Part shown: piece by piece, positions 9,959 through 21,758 of the stretch
Layout of the letters: the number at the start of each line of letters is the position of its first letter
How positions within the stretch are numbered: the stretch's first letter is position 1
Assembly (NCBI RefSeq): GCF_016808335.1
Contig: NC_053139.1
Coordinates: forward strand, 21,018,782-21,082,781
Length of the DNA: 64,000 nucleotides
Direction of reading: 5' to 3'
Source of the DNA: Panicum virgatum
Taxonomy: Eukaryota; Streptophyta; Magnoliopsida; Poales; Poaceae
The notes under the pieces: generated by a model
What the model saw: the letters and a program-made list of their open reading frames with translations, nothing else
Told to the model about the DNA's origin: nothing
Databases searched by the model: none
Position numbers and translations under genes: made by a program

Positions 9959-12319
9959 ATTAAACAGACTTCATCATCCAAGCTTGACTTGGGCAGTTCC
10001 ACATGAGAAGAGCAACCTCATCGTATCTTAAAAGGAGTGCGAAAAAAAACAAACCTTAAGAAACATAAGGTGGATGTGCCTACACTACATAAGAACAAAT
10101 AAAGCACGTGCCTCAATCTTGTGGGACCACATTCATTAGGTGCAATATTATCAAACACAAGTTTTAAAAAACTTAGTAAATAAGAATATATTTTATAAAA
10201 TAAAAAAATTGGGAAGTTCATCGGATTTCAGAAGCAACCAAACATAGGGAACTGAAAGGAAATATTTCTCCGTAGGAACCAAATATAGGTCGTCTCAGCA
10301 GTAAACCAAATATAAGTCATTTTAGGAAATCATTTTTTATTGTCCAACACAATTGTCCACATAAACAATGTGTGATGGTATTTAGAAAGCATATAGCAAG
10401 GCATCAAGCAATAGAATTGTCCTATTATTAGGTTTCCACCAATATCATTTGGACATGTAATTAGAATTCTATGTTCAAAAATTATTGCTTTCAAACCTAG
10501 AAGCGCAGGTGTGGCACACTATAGCACAGATAAAATAGAACAAAAGAGAAGAACTTAATAAAGCTAGTGCATATTTCACCAAGTAGTTATTATTTGCAGC
10601 TCCTTCAGGCTAGAGGGAAAAAAACTGACATTCTATTTTACATGTCAGTATAACCAAATGGAAACAAATGGGAAGGAGCTTGTAGACCTAATAACCAAAA
10701 GTTACAAGAGAGAATCACCAGACATCCAACAAGCCGGTATATTAACTGTTGCAATGCTGGCAGTTGCTCTAACGCTTCCTTTGAATCCAATTCTCTAGTT
10801 CATTCAACTGTGTCCCTAATACGAAAAAAAATAGTTAGTTGAAGAATTAATTAGTGGACTCAGAGTGGTACTGAAATTAAACACAATTAGTTGAAGAATT
10901 CAACTGTGCCCAAACTGAGATGGCAATGTTCCAAACCTTTGCTGGACCCTGACCTTGTTTGGTCAAACGCTCAGCCCCTCCATCATACTTTCAGACCTAT
11001 GAACCATTCCAATTTGTTTAAAGATAAGAAGCTCTTGTCGAATTTGTAGGATCGCCCTTGTGAAGAAGTCTAACATCACTACAAGTGCTTCCAATGCAAC
11101 CTAAATGTCTCAAAACAGAAGTAAAGAAAATTAATTACCACCGTATGAAAGCAGAAAAAAATGTGAAATTGTCTCTCATAACTATAGCTTTGATAGTAAG
11201 TAATTCAGGACGGTTATCGCGAACGCAAATCGTAGGGCAAACATCATGGATAGAAGAATCATGACGTCCATCGCTGCAAGTGTGGTTAACTCAAGTCATA
11301 AAAAATAGCATATGATACTTCTTCCATCAGAAAACATATTCTAGTGCGTTACATGTAAATTTGAATTTGATCATTTTATCTACGGATAGTTGAAAGTAGA
11401 AAATTATGTAATCAAAAGCATTTACCTGCAGTTTCGTTCTAATATTTCTTCATGACTATACTTGGAGTCTTGGACAATGGCCAAAAGCTACACCATGTAA
11501 ATATCTGCAATTGACCAGAGCATGAATTCAATTTTTCTGCTAACACGCAGGGATTAAAACACACAAACTATGATTGTACCATGACACGAAACTAAAATTA
11601 ATGTTCTGAGGGCATTCTTGAACCAACAAATAAAATGGAAATGCAGATGATAAATGTATTCAACGATTCAAGTTCCATTACCACCAAATTCTTTAGAGCA
11701 GACTTTTTTTTATCTTCCCGCCTCTAAAGCTCCCACAAGTATCGAAATCATCAGGAGAACAAAAAACACTACAAATAGCATGTGACTCAGCTTACTTGCC
11801 TTCATCTGGTCCTCTTATATATAATATGTATGATTCATCAAAGATTAAGTGGTAATGCAAGAAGTTACATCACTATTTTAAAAGGGAAAACATCAAGAAC
11901 CTATACAATTCGGAAATCTGTTCTAGATTCTTATTAGTTTGATAGAACCGTATTTTTTCAATTAAACAATACAAAACACAAGCTTGCAATACTTGATGTT
12001 AACAAACAAATTGATGGCCATTTAAGAACAGCACTAAGACTCAAATGAACATAGTTATTGTCACAATATGGATCGGAGCACACACATACCACCAACCTCA
12101 TGTCATCCCCTCCCAAAGCTCCATTCCTGCATCGGCAGCAAGCAACATGGATAGAGCAGAGGAGCATGTTCTTTGCGTGCTCCATGAGCATGGCAAGACA
12201 GTAGAGCTCCTGCAGATGGAAAACCTAGTGAGTATATTTATGGACATTTGCATATGTCAATTGCAAGAGGGAAAAGTACAATTGTCTGACAATTTATAAT
12301 CATGGTGCAAACTGAAAAT
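9959..12319. other. AT-rich Helitron interior with possible minus-strand exon scraps
   Basis: No long ORF. On the minus strand, 11505-11428 reads LLAIVQDSKYSHEEILERNC between a splice-acceptor-like and a GTAAAT donor-like site, and about 11105-10985 has an open stretch (VALEALVVMLDFFTRAI). These look like exons of a captured gene in the Helitron's own orientation, but I cannot name it. Confidence 0.3.
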
Positions 12320-12843
12320 CTCTGTTACGCGGATACTCCTAGGAGGTGGCGTATCCGTATCCGATACGTATCGGATACGGATACGCCCCGGATACGCCTC
12401 GGATACGTTTCTAGCCGTATCCTGAAAAAACGGATACGTATTTGCTTGGATACGCGTATCCGATACTTTTGGGCCAGATGGGATACAGCCCAAAGCAGTA
12501 ATCAGCCCACCCAAATGCTGTTTTGGTAGTAAGAGATGATACAAAATGATGAACTTGCTGCAATAGAACTGTAGAACTAGATGAGCAGCAACTGAAGAAC
12601 CCCTCGTGGAATCAGTTGTGCTTTTAGAGAAGGCTAGTTATAGAGGTAATGTTATATGGACATGCAAGTATTGCACATCTGAGTATAGGGGAAGTTACTC
12701 AAGAGTAAAATCTCACTTGCTGAATATCTATGTGATATTTATGTGTAATTATTAATTATCCTAGCCGTATCCCCGTATCAGTGTTTTTTGGGAAAGTGCG
12801 TATCCGCGTATCCGATACCCGTACCCGTATCCGTGTAACATAG
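12320..12843. mobile_element. hAT-like non-autonomous element, GGATACG family, copy 1
   Basis: Perfect 8-bp target duplication CTGAAAAT at 12312-12319 and 12844-12851. The TIRs are CTCTGTTACGCGGATA and CTATGTTACACGGATA. The ends are crowded with GTATCCG/CGGATAC words, including a palindromic TATCCGATACGTATCGGATA block. The same ends, inverted, bound the copy at 40102-41137. There is no transposase. Confidence 0.85.
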
Positions 12844-13614
12844 CTGAAAATTGCAAATAAAAACCAAACATTAAGATGGAGATGAATATCATGGTATGCA
12901 GAAAGCACCAAAACAAATTATGTACACTGGACTAACAGCAGAGCAATCAATATATAGAATGGTGGCAAAAACAAACTACGGTCCAAGGCAGAACAAAAGG
13001 AGAACAACCAGATAAGTGAGCTGGAGCGATTTCCTACTTGATTTCTCATCTTTTACTGGAAATCTTGTGTGACTCCAACCGTCATGTGATGCAATCTGCC
13101 TATCAGATTCACCAAAAGAGTGCAGCAGTCATGACGGTACCCTTCTTTGTTCCTAACTCCAACAGGCTACATCTCCACTACCCAAGAGGTTATATAACAG
13201 TTCCAAAGATTAAAAAATAACAACAGAGGTTATATAACAGTTCCAAAGATTGAAAAATAACATCAGAAGTTTGCACCAAATTCTGGATCTCCATATGGAA
13301 AAATTCCCAGTTGCTACCTTGTTTCAACCAAACAAACAAAATCATTCACAAAATTAATCAGAAAAATTTAGCAACATGTAAGTCATATATCTCTCCCCAC
13401 ATGCAGTGACCTCCTTTTGGCAGAAAGGACAGAAAAAACAGTATTAGCTGCAAATTAGCCCAAATTAAACATTTCTATGTTACAATTATCTAAAAGCAGT
13501 GCATACAGTCATGAGTGATAGGAATCTCAAGATGAAAGAACCACGGCCTTTGGGACGGCCATTGAGAATTAGTAATGACAATCACGAAAGCAAGTTATAA
13601 AGCGGGATATTAGA

Positions 13615-14037
13615 TCATCGAGCAGTGAGCACAAGTTGTTCATCATCACCAGTCGATCCATACATTTTCCTTGCAGTGCCATCCATGTCGAGCTGCATCG
13701 CCGTCGTGCTTGCCGTGGCTGCTGCCGTCATGGTGGCGGCGCGGCCGTCTGAAGCAGCGAGGTACAGGGGTGCGTCAGGCACATCGAATGCCGACGCGCT
13801 CCGATTCCCCGGGCGGTCGGGCAGCAGGGCACGCAACCCCTTCTTCCCTGGCTTCCCCGGAGGGAGACCGTCGCCACCAACGTCCAATCTGATGTCCTGG
13901 TGGTGTGGGAAGGGAGGAATCGATCGACCATCGGGCTGACCTGGGGTTGGAGGATGACGGGGACGCGTCCCGCAGGAAGGCTCCACAGCCCGCGGCCGGG
14001 AGGTCGTCGAGGATGCCGCAGTCGAGGAACTAGTCAT
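13615..14037 (-). CDS. GC-rich hypothetical ORF, possible captured exon
   Basis: 140 codons from ATG to stop, in a GC-rich island inside the Helitron. In a second frame, near 14020-13940, the minus strand reads CGILDDLPAAGCGAFLRDAS and ends in a CAG|GTCAGC donor-like site, which looks more protein-like than the long ORF. A plus-strand ORF here (13625-13939) has a signal-peptide-like start. At most one is real, and all may be chance. No domain recognised. Confidence 0.25.
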   Translation of the reverse strand: MTSSSTAASSTTSRPRAVEPSCGTRPRHPPTPGQPDGRSIPPFPHHQDIRLDVGGDGLPPGKPGKKGLRALLPDRPGNRSASAFDVPDAPLYLAASDGRAATMTAAATASTTAMQLDMDGTARKMYGSTGDDEQLVLTAR

Positions 14038-16075
14038 CCTTGGCGGAGGAAGGGGAGGAGCTAATTAGACCAGCTCAATATCCCAACAAGTATTATGTTT
14101 CACCCATATCATTTTTAAAAGAAAAACACAGGAATATTAACAGCATAATATGGTCATAGAAAATATCACAGGTGTTAGCTACAACACCTCAGTTAGAATG
14201 CTTAAATGATTTAGGATGTTTTCCCTTAAAAAGATTTGCCCAATAACTACACTTGAATAGGAATTCAATATTATTAAACAAGTATATAAGAAACAAAAAA
14301 ATGGTTTGAAAATTCCCAAGTATTTGAAATTCTATACTGTGGCAAGTAATCTATACTGTGCATGGGTAAGCATATTAAAAGGTGCTGATAGTATTAAGCA
14401 TATTTGGAAATTCTATACCTGGCTTGCAAAAACACCAGTGTGATAGTCTATTTTCTGAGGATTAACAAGAACTCTGTTTTAAATTGTAATTTCATTATCA
14501 TTTAAATCCTGACACCAGCTGATCATGAGCTTCAACAAAGTGACCTGCCATATATTCAGATTACGAAATACACTCTTTTCAACAGTAGCCAGTACCAACT
14601 TGACCATTTGATGCATCTATCGCACAATGTGCTCACAGTTGAGAGAAAATCATATATTTCAATCAATCACCTATACACCACTGCATACAGATGATTGAAT
14701 TTTGGATTTAAAAATAACAGTGTGACTTCTGTGGTTTTGGAAGATCTCTAAAAAGCAGAATGAGGAGGCAAGCATAGTGTACCTATTAAACTTTTGATGC
14801 TTTGCATGCACCTTCTCCAAGACTCTTCACTGAATTGAGACCTAGGAGATGCCTCTGGTGAGGGAGAGAGGAGCAGCCTGCAGCAGGAAGGTTAATGATG
14901 CCTGCAGCATTAACTGAACCTGCATCTAACCATGTGAATTCTATCTAATATATGCAATACCAATGAACCTACATCTACGAAAGTCCAAATTACAGGAACT
15001 AGCCTTCTCTTGGTTGTTGCAATATCCTTTACCCTTCCATACATTTTATTTTACAATATTAGTAAAGCAGAAATATAATATGTGAAGTTGCACATAACAA
15101 AGTGCAAATCAGGTAAATAGGTAATCAACAAGTAGCTAACAACAAGAACAAAGGTGATTCGGTTTTCTTTAACTCATCTCTGGTTCCAGTTACCTTTATC
15201 TCTAAAGAAAGACTAAACATAGATAATAAGTGCAGTAGTTAGTAAATTTTTTCTTTCCATTTTTAATGTTTTTTTATCAGTAATTTGGTATAAAAGGCAG
15301 TCAGCAAAATTTATTTTTGCTTGTAAAATGACAAACTGCTAGCTTCATCAAGCAATGAGATGGATCGAAAAAGAGTACCAACATCATCATTATAGTGACT
15401 GTTTTTTCACACATTAGCTTATTTAAAAGAAGGTATCTTAAGTATGCTGATGTAGAGCATTTGCCTACCTAATTTGGTTATACACAACCATCATATCTCA
15501 AAAGCTGACCGTAGTTATTCAGATCAAAGAAGCCTCAAATTATATATATGTATATCGAATTATCATCACCAGAGATATATATGTACAAGAAATGCTTCTT
15601 GAAGTCCATGAATCCATCATCCGAACCATATCTACTGACTTCCGATTCCTTGATTTTTTTTTATCTTAGCCGACTCAAGAGGTTGCCAGTAAACTCAATT
15701 CAAATTTTACAAAAGTTAAAGGCAGAAACTAATTTATAGTAGATAAGACGTGGTCTATTAATGCTGACAGGACACTTGCAGAAATGCTTGTCACTAATTA
15801 GATTACATCCTACGTGCTTGTGCCATTAACCTTACCATAATGCATCAATTCAAGCCAGATAAAGAACTACAAATAAGTACCTGTGCAAATGAACATCACG
15901 TCCATGGCCCCTCTATGTTCTTCGGATCTTAAATAGTGAAGTCGCCTGGAGGAACTCAGCGAAGACCCAGAAACATGGAATCAAGATGCAATTTGGATAA
16001 GGACGGAGAAATTCATCACCCTCACTATGAGTGGTGCATCCGTCTCCCAGCACCAACCTCATCATCTTCATGAAG
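14038..16075. other. AT-rich Helitron interior, no gene seen
   Basis: Only short ORFs (for example 15548-15739 plus and 15913-16095 minus) without codon bias or motifs. Confidence 0.5.
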
Positions 16076-16462
16076 CTACCCATGCTGCTTGCCACCTCCT
16101 CTCCTATCCCTAGTAGCCATTGAAATCATTTGGACCTTATTCTTCAACTCACAACTGAAATAATATTGCACATCAGAGAAGCGCTGTGCCGCGCCACGCT
16201 CCTCCTTTGCGGCTGCGTGGGCCTCCGCCTCCGCCGCCGCCTCGAGCCGGCCCTGGACAACGGGGAGGAGCACGGCGTCGACGCCGCGCGGTTGGGCCGC
16301 CGCCATGGAGAGGAAGGGGAGGGAGGAGCCGCCGCCGCGAGAGAGATCCGGCCCGCCGCCATAGCCCCGCCGCGAGGGACGTGGCCGCCGCACGCTCAGG
16401 TGAGGGGGAAGGAGGTCGGTTGCGAGCGCAGGGCCCGGCCACACCACCGTCACGACCTCCAT
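16076..16462 (-). CDS. GC-rich first-exon-like segment, unknown product
   Basis: The 128-codon minus ORF contains an internal Met at about 16307 starting MAAAQPRGVDAVLLPVVQGR, followed by an Ala/Glu-rich helix and, after an acceptor-like TTTCAG, the charged stretch CELKNKVQMISMATRDRRGG. This is how a grass first exon often looks. The GC-rich island extends to about 17000. I do not recognise the protein. It has the same orientation as the Helitron around it. Confidence 0.3.
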   Translation of the reverse strand: MEVVTVVWPGPALATDLLPPHLSVRRPRPSRRGYGGGPDLSRGGGSSLPFLSMAAAQPRGVDAVLLPVVQGRLEAAAEAEAHAAAKEERGAAQRFSDVQYYFSCELKNKVQMISMATRDRRGGGKQHG

Positions 16463-17234
16463 GGCCTGGGACAGCAGAGAGCAGAGAGGAGCTCGAGGCC
16501 CGGCCGTCGCGCCTCCGCCTCACCACGCCCGAGCGGAGATGGGAGATGGCCGGGGAGGAGAGGTCTCGCCGGCCCGGGGGCACCGCCGGCGGCCTGCGGC
16601 CATGGGGTCCTCCGCCGCCGCGCTGGTGCGGGCGCTGTCGTCGCGTGGCCCCGTGCTGTGCCGCCGCTAGGCGAGCGAGATGCCTCCGCCGACCGTCCGC
16701 CCCTGCTCTCCAAGCCGCCGGCCGCCATGGATGGGGCTGGGGGCGGCGCTGGGGCCTGCGGACGGGGAGGAAGGCGATGGTGGGGATTGAGGAGCGGCAC
16801 TGCGGCCTGCACACGATGAGGAGGGCGGTGGGAGAGGAGGGGCGGCGGTGCGACTGCAGACGGGAAGTCTGACGGGATTGGGATGGGATCACGCCGGCCG
16901 CGATCCTCGGGCGGGATTCACGGGCGGATTTGGGCACGGCGGGCGACGAGGGCCAGGTAAAGGCTGGCGGCGGGTACACGGAGGGGGTAGAGAAGGGTAG
17001 AGAAGGCTAGCGACGATACCGGGCGGGTACGCGCGGAGGGTGGGGCAGCAGATGGTGAGAAAAAAGGGCAAAACGCTGGGAAACGTTTTAGAAACACTTT
17101 TTTTTTCTATGATCTTCTAGTTTTCCTTGTCCATGTTACTTACAGATGGGGACAGCGAGGGGAAATGTAAGAGGTGGGTAGAAAAATTTTTGGTGGATGG
17201 TGACTTTAAAAATTAAGATTCTTTATAGTATAGA

Positions 17235-18874
17235 TTAATCTACCCAACCTTTCACAAAACACCTCTTGAAGGCCCACATGTAAGACCATTTGTCACAAAA
17301 CACCTCTCACAAAGTGAAGGAGAATGATTATGCCAAAACTGAAAAGTTTTTGGCACCGCGCCTATGTTACCCGCTCGCTTGTACCCACCGCCGGCGCTTT
17401 CCTTTTTTCGTCCACAATCACCGCACGCAGCGCTTGATTACAGCTTTTCTTTTTTTTTCCTACCAGAATTACCGCACGCCTCCTCACCCTGACGCTGCCT
17501 CCCGACGATGCCGCCTCCCTCTCGCAGCGGCACCACCCCTACGCCGCCGGGGTGCGATTACATATCGCTAGAGGCAATGTTTCCTCAAACTATCGCCTTA
17601 AGCGCATCTCTGGATAGTAATTTGGGCCGTAATTAAGCCTATTAACACTACACGATATGCTTCCATCTAAAGAAAAGATTCTGCCCATGCAACCGATGAT
17701 GTCACCCACATGCTTGCTAATTTGTAACAAAAAAAAACTACAAGTATTAAACTGAGCATCAAAATAAAATTTGAATTGCACTATTATCTTTTTTAATAAA
17801 ATTTTCAAAACAAGATCACACTTGCCTATGTTTGTACGATAATTTTTAAAATGCATTTTTTTTACGAACAAAGTTTTTAAATGCTTAATAAGGAATTTTG
17901 GATACTGAGAATAAATATTTTAACCAAACGAACAACTGATTATTTTATACGAACAAAAAGGTTAAGCATAACCAACAAATAATAATACACAACGAATAAA
18001 ATATTATACATGGCGAACATTTGATTGTATAGGATAATAATAAAAAATAAATATCATGAACAAATTAGTCAACATCGCGGAATAATTTAATCTATAAAGT
18101 GAACAAATAATATGGTGTTGCGAAAATTTAGTAATACGATGATAAATAGTTTTATATGAGGACAAATGCATCTATATTGTAATAATATTATTCTATAAGC
18201 ATAATTTTTCATCATAAATATATAGTTTGTATAGTAGATAATCTAATTAAAGATATATTTAATAATATACAATCATGGAATGACGAAAGGAAGTAGAAAC
18301 AAGTTTAAAAAATATAAAAAAGTCAAGATACAAATAAAAAAGGAAAAGAAGTAAAACAAAAGGAGAAAGGAAAATATTTTATATATGCATGCGTACAAAT
18401 AAAAAATATAAAAAGAAAAGGAAAAGAATGTAGAAAAAGAATAAGAAAAGAAAAAAGAAGAAAAAACTACTCACATGACCCCAATCATCGTCTGCATGCA
18501 TGCACATGCAAAAAGTAAAAATAAAAATAAAAAACAGTGTGTAAATTAGTAATAATAAGAAAGAAAAGCAAAGAAAAAAGAAAGAATAAAAATAAATGCT
18601 TCATAGTAAATTTGCATCGTGCATGGATGCATGCGTCAGTATATAAAAGTTGTAAATTTGTAACGCATGTGCATATATATATATATATGAATATGGACAG
18701 CAAATCTGCTTACTACATGCTACCAATAAAAGTGTTATTAGGCTGAAATCAATCTCGTCAGCCCACTAACTAGCTTTAGGTGATGGATCCTTAGATCATC
18801 ACGCGCGCGATATATAGTCGCTACGCCGACGCCGCCCCTCCCCATCCACGCTGAGGCAGCGCACGCGCCGTAGG
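17235..18874. other. AT-rich stretch with no gene seen
   Basis: 17335-17580 is moderately GC-rich. 17700-18700 is strongly A-rich on the plus strand, with many AAAATAAAAA runs and an (AT)n run near 18672-18690. No coding evidence. It may be the remainder of the outer Helitron. Confidence 0.4.
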
Positions 18875-19188
18875 TGTAACATCCAGCCCAATGGGTCAAA
18901 ATGGGCCAAAACGGACCGGGCCAAAATTTGAGTACTGTAGTAATACTGTAGCTCGAGTGCTACAACTCGGCGGATACTATTCATCTAGCACAGTATTCCC
19001 AGAGATAGCCCCATACCGTGGAAAGTGAACCAGACCAGCTTAAAAAAGGCGGTCACGAGAAGCTGGTAACTCCGCATTGCGGCCTTATGCGCGAGCGAGG
19101 ACGAAAGCGCGAGAGAATTATTTAGTAGGTGTGGTCCACTCAACGTGCAGAATAGATTTTAGCCGTTATCCCAGGCCAGGTCGTTACA
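18875..19188 (+). repeat. TRIM LTR copy 1
   Basis: 314 bp, TG...CA, directly followed by the tRNA-Met-type primer motif. Confidence 0.75.
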
Positions 19189-19427
19189 GTGATATCAGAG
19201 CCGACTCTCGCGGTTTCATGGGTAGGTGTGGGTCACGGGCGCGTGGCGGGTCAATGCGCGGGCATCTGGGATGCGCCGTTGGCACTGAACGCACGGACGT
19301 ATACATGTGTTGATTGGCACTAGGACATATAATCGTGGCTAATAGAGGAGATCCTGGTCCTTTGTCCTATATAGGTAAGCTGGTTTGATGGTTCGACGAG
19401 GACGTCGAATCCTAAAAGGTGGGTGAT

Positions 19428-19721
19428 TGTAACATTCCAGCCCAATGGGTCACAACGGGCCAAAACGAGTCGGGCCAAAATTCGAGCTACTGTAGTAATA
19501 CTGTAGGTTAGGTACTATTCATCCAGTACAGTATTCCCAGAGATAAATCCATACTGTGGAAAGCGAACCAGACCAGCTTAAAAAAGCTGTCACGAGAAGC
19601 TGGTAACTCCGGCTGCAGCATTTTGCGCGAAGCGAGGACGAAAGTGCAAGAAAATTATTTAGTAGGTGTGGTCCACTCAACATGCAGAATAGATATTAGA
19701 TTTTATCCCGGCCGGGGGGCA
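19428..19721 (+). repeat. TRIM LTR copy 2
   Basis: About 294 bp, preceded by the purine tract. Its end is altered to a G-rich GGGGGGCA. Confidence 0.7.
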
Positions 19722-19800
19722 GGTGGGTGATTGTAACATCCCAACCCAATAGGTCAAAATGGGGCAAAACAAGAACGTCGAATCCTAAGGGGTGGGTGAT

Positions 19801-20076
19801 TCTAACATCCCAGCCCAATGGGTCAAAATGGGCCGAGCCAAAATTCGAATTACTGCATTAGTACTGTAGCTCGGGTAGTGTAACTCGGCAGGTATTGTTC
19901 ATCCGGTATTGTATTCCCAAAGATAGTTCCATAATGTGGAAAGCGAATCAGACCAGCTTAAAAAGGGCAGTCACAGAAAGCTAGTAACTCTGGTTGCAGC
20001 ATTTGCACGAAGCGATGATGAAAATGCAAGGAAATTATTTAACAGATGTGTGATCCACTCAACATATAGAGTATGC
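19801..20076 (+). repeat. TRIM LTR copy 4 (copy 3 is a 40-bp stub at 19732)
   Basis: Starts TCTAACATCCCAGCCC and aligns along most of copy 1. Its right boundary is approximate, because it runs into the GC-rich RPA2-like fragment. Confidence 0.6.
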
Positions 20077-20340
20077 ATCGGGTCAGTAGGCGGATGTAGC
20101 CCCGCACCTCGCCTCGCCCCACCCGAGACTCCGCCGCCGCCGCCGCTCCTTCCCCGGCCAAGGTCCGTGACCCTCGTGACCCCTCTTTCCAACTCCCCCT
20201 CTCTGCCGAATCCTAACCCTGTCTGCCTCTCCGTTCTCAGTCGTGGGACCCCCGCTTCTCCGGATGCGTGCCCGCCCCCGTCCGCTACATCGCCCGCTCC
20301 TTCGCCGCCGCGGCCGCGGCCGCTGATGCTGCCGGCGGCG

Positions 20341-20910
20341 GCGACCCGTCATCTCCATCGACGGCGTCGACACCACCAACGTAAGCCCCCTCACGCCTCG
20401 AAGTCCCCCCTAGCGTTGCATCCGTGTGGCTTCAGTTAACTCTGCATTCCTCTGAAAAATCCCCAATTTCATGCGTTTAGGTTTGGGTTCTGGGGAGAGT
20501 GCTGAGCTTGGTGAACATGGAGGCTGGCGTGCAATTCACGCTCGACAACGGCACTGGGAAAATTGCCCTGGTGCCGTGGTGAGTTGTGATTAGTGTTCCA
20601 TGTTTTTTTAGATGCAGTGCTGATCTTTTCTTGGAACGCAGGATCACTGACCAGATGGATGTTAACGAGGTGGCTTTTGTCCACTATGTCTATTTGATGT
20701 TGATAGGCTCTGAGATGTGTTCAGTTTTAGTGTTAGCTTTCTAGAAGTCATTTGATATTTTTGGCATTTAGCTTTTGCTATTAGGAAACTGATTTGATAC
20801 AGTTATTATTTACCTGGCTGGTGTGTATGAAGGAATGGAGTGTACCTCAAGGTTCAAGTCACTCTCGTAGGGTTTAAAACTAAGCAGCAGGGTTTTCCAC
20901 GCTCTATCGG
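20341..20910 (+). pseudogene. RPA2: RPA2 (replication protein A 32-kDa) gene fragment with introns
   Basis: Several exon-like segments with splice signals: up to 20380 (ISIDGVDTTN|gtaag), 20481-20578 (VWVLGRVLS, then VQFTLDNGTGKIALVPW|gtgag), 20642-20671 (ITDQMDVNE|gtggc) and 20833-20910 (NGVYLKVQVTLVGF|gtaaa). This order matches the OB fold of plant RPA32: strand V-x-V-G-R-V, FTLDDGTG-like turn, Trp, then NG-x-Y-x-x-V. The C-terminal winged helix is absent, the exon phases no longer join cleanly, and the next segment downstream belongs to another gene. So it is a captured fragment, not a working gene. A GC-rich first-exon-like region lies just upstream (about 20090-20340). Confidence 0.65.
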
Positions 20911-21327
20911 GTAAAAGATCTAGGCTTCTTTGGTATTTATGGTCTTTTTCCCTCTGATTCTGTATGCATTAAATTTTGGTTATATTTATAATTCAGGTGG
21001 AGTGCTTGTCTTGTTTGCAAAGTTTTATCAACCTTTCTTCTTTTCTGCTTTTGAGGCAGACCTCTATAGCGTATGGCATTTTTGTACCTAGCATTGCCAG
21101 TCAGTCATGAATTCCTATATATGGTGGAGATATTGAGTTAATTTTGCATGTGTTCATTAAAGCTGAAGCAATTTCCTTCTGTGTTTGTCTTATGTACGCC
21201 CACTTATATAAGCTTTTTTAAACTAATCTGATAATCTGATTACTGGCTCAAGAACTATCAAGCCAAATTTATGTTTTTCTCCTGCACTTTGAGTTCCCGT
21301 CCATCTTATCGTAGCATCTCAACGCAG

Positions 21328-21413
21328 ATTCCGGAAGCCAACAGTCAAATCATTTGTCTTGGACTGTGAAATTATTGCCTATGATCGTGAAAACAGAAAA
21401 TTTTGCCTTCCAG
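21328..21413 (+). pseudogene. LIG1: DNA ligase I single-exon fragment
   Basis: Between an ACGCAG acceptor and a CAG|GTTTGT donor the frame reads KPTVKSFVLDCEIIAYDREN, characteristic of the adenylation domain of eukaryotic ATP-dependent DNA ligase I (the SF-x-LDCE-x-VAYD segment). No other ligase exon is visible within several kb, so one internal exon with its flanking intron sequence was copied here. Confidence 0.7.
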
Positions 21414-21758
21414 GTTTGTATTTCATTCTCTCTTAATTTCCAGTTGGTTACTTAAGAAAGTGAACATCATATAAATATTTGATCATGCAACAGTAGATGC
21501 TGTAAACCAGAGGTGTTCTATGTTGTAAACTAATCACTTCAGGTTGGCAACCTTGTTCTGTATACATTTGCAATTGCTATTTGGCATCAAGACTACCAGA
21601 CACATGTAAAAACTGTCATATGCTAATTACCTATCTGGATAGGTGGCATTAGAAATCTGGTTAGGAAAAGACATGGGTAGTCTACAAAAGCCTTCTGCAG
21701 CATGCATAGCTCTATGCCTGCTGTTTTGTAACAATTTCGTGATGTGCTTGTGAAACAG

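Larger units (their letters stand above)
8832..17234 (-). mobile_element. Helitron, 8.4 kb, minus orientation, non-autonomous
   Basis: On the minus strand the 5' end is A|TCTATACTATAAAG at 17234. The 3' end at 8832 is a perfect 8-bp hairpin (CACGTGCG, loop TGC, CGCACGTG) followed 11 nt later by CTAG|T. The last 18 bases fit the GCACGKRYAHNNNNCTAG pattern described for maize Helitrons. Flanking bases are A and T, the Helitron target. I find no Rep/helicase ORF inside, so it depends on partners. It has since acquired a retroposon-like block (9119-9958) and a hAT-type element (12320-12843). GC-rich minus-strand exon-like segments at 13.6-14.0 and 16.1-17.0 kb are candidate captured fragments. 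Confidence 0.75.
18875..20076 (+). mobile_element. Tandem TRIM-type LTR array (LTR-internal-LTR with extra copies)
   Basis: LTR copies starting TGTAACATCC (or variants) lie at 18875-19188, 19428-19721, a stub at about 19732-19772, and about 19801-20076. After the first LTR (ending ...GTTACA) a primer-site-like TGATATCAGAGCC follows at 19190. The internal region is only about 240 bp and ends in a purine-rich AAAAGGTGGGTGAT before the next LTR. The PPT-like string GGTGGGTGAT recurs before each later copy. There is no coding capacity. This is TRIM architecture made into an array by unequal recombination. Confidence 0.75.

Noticed and set aside
12257..12544. ORFs across the GGATACG repeats
   Set aside because: They consist of repeated [13 protein letters not shown] words from the terminal repeat of a hAT-like element, so are not protein-coding.
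13625..13939. Plus-strand ORF with an apparent signal peptide (MSSCIAVVLAVAAAVMVAA)
   Set aside because: An Ala/Val-rich stretch is easily produced by GC-rich DNA read against a coding-like minus frame. No Cys pattern or second exon supports a secreted peptide.
16130..16979. Several 200-270-codon ORFs on both strands
   Set aside because: All frames are open because the DNA is GC-rich; low-complexity Arg/Pro/Ala and no domain. Only the segment at 16076-16462 was kept, at low confidence.
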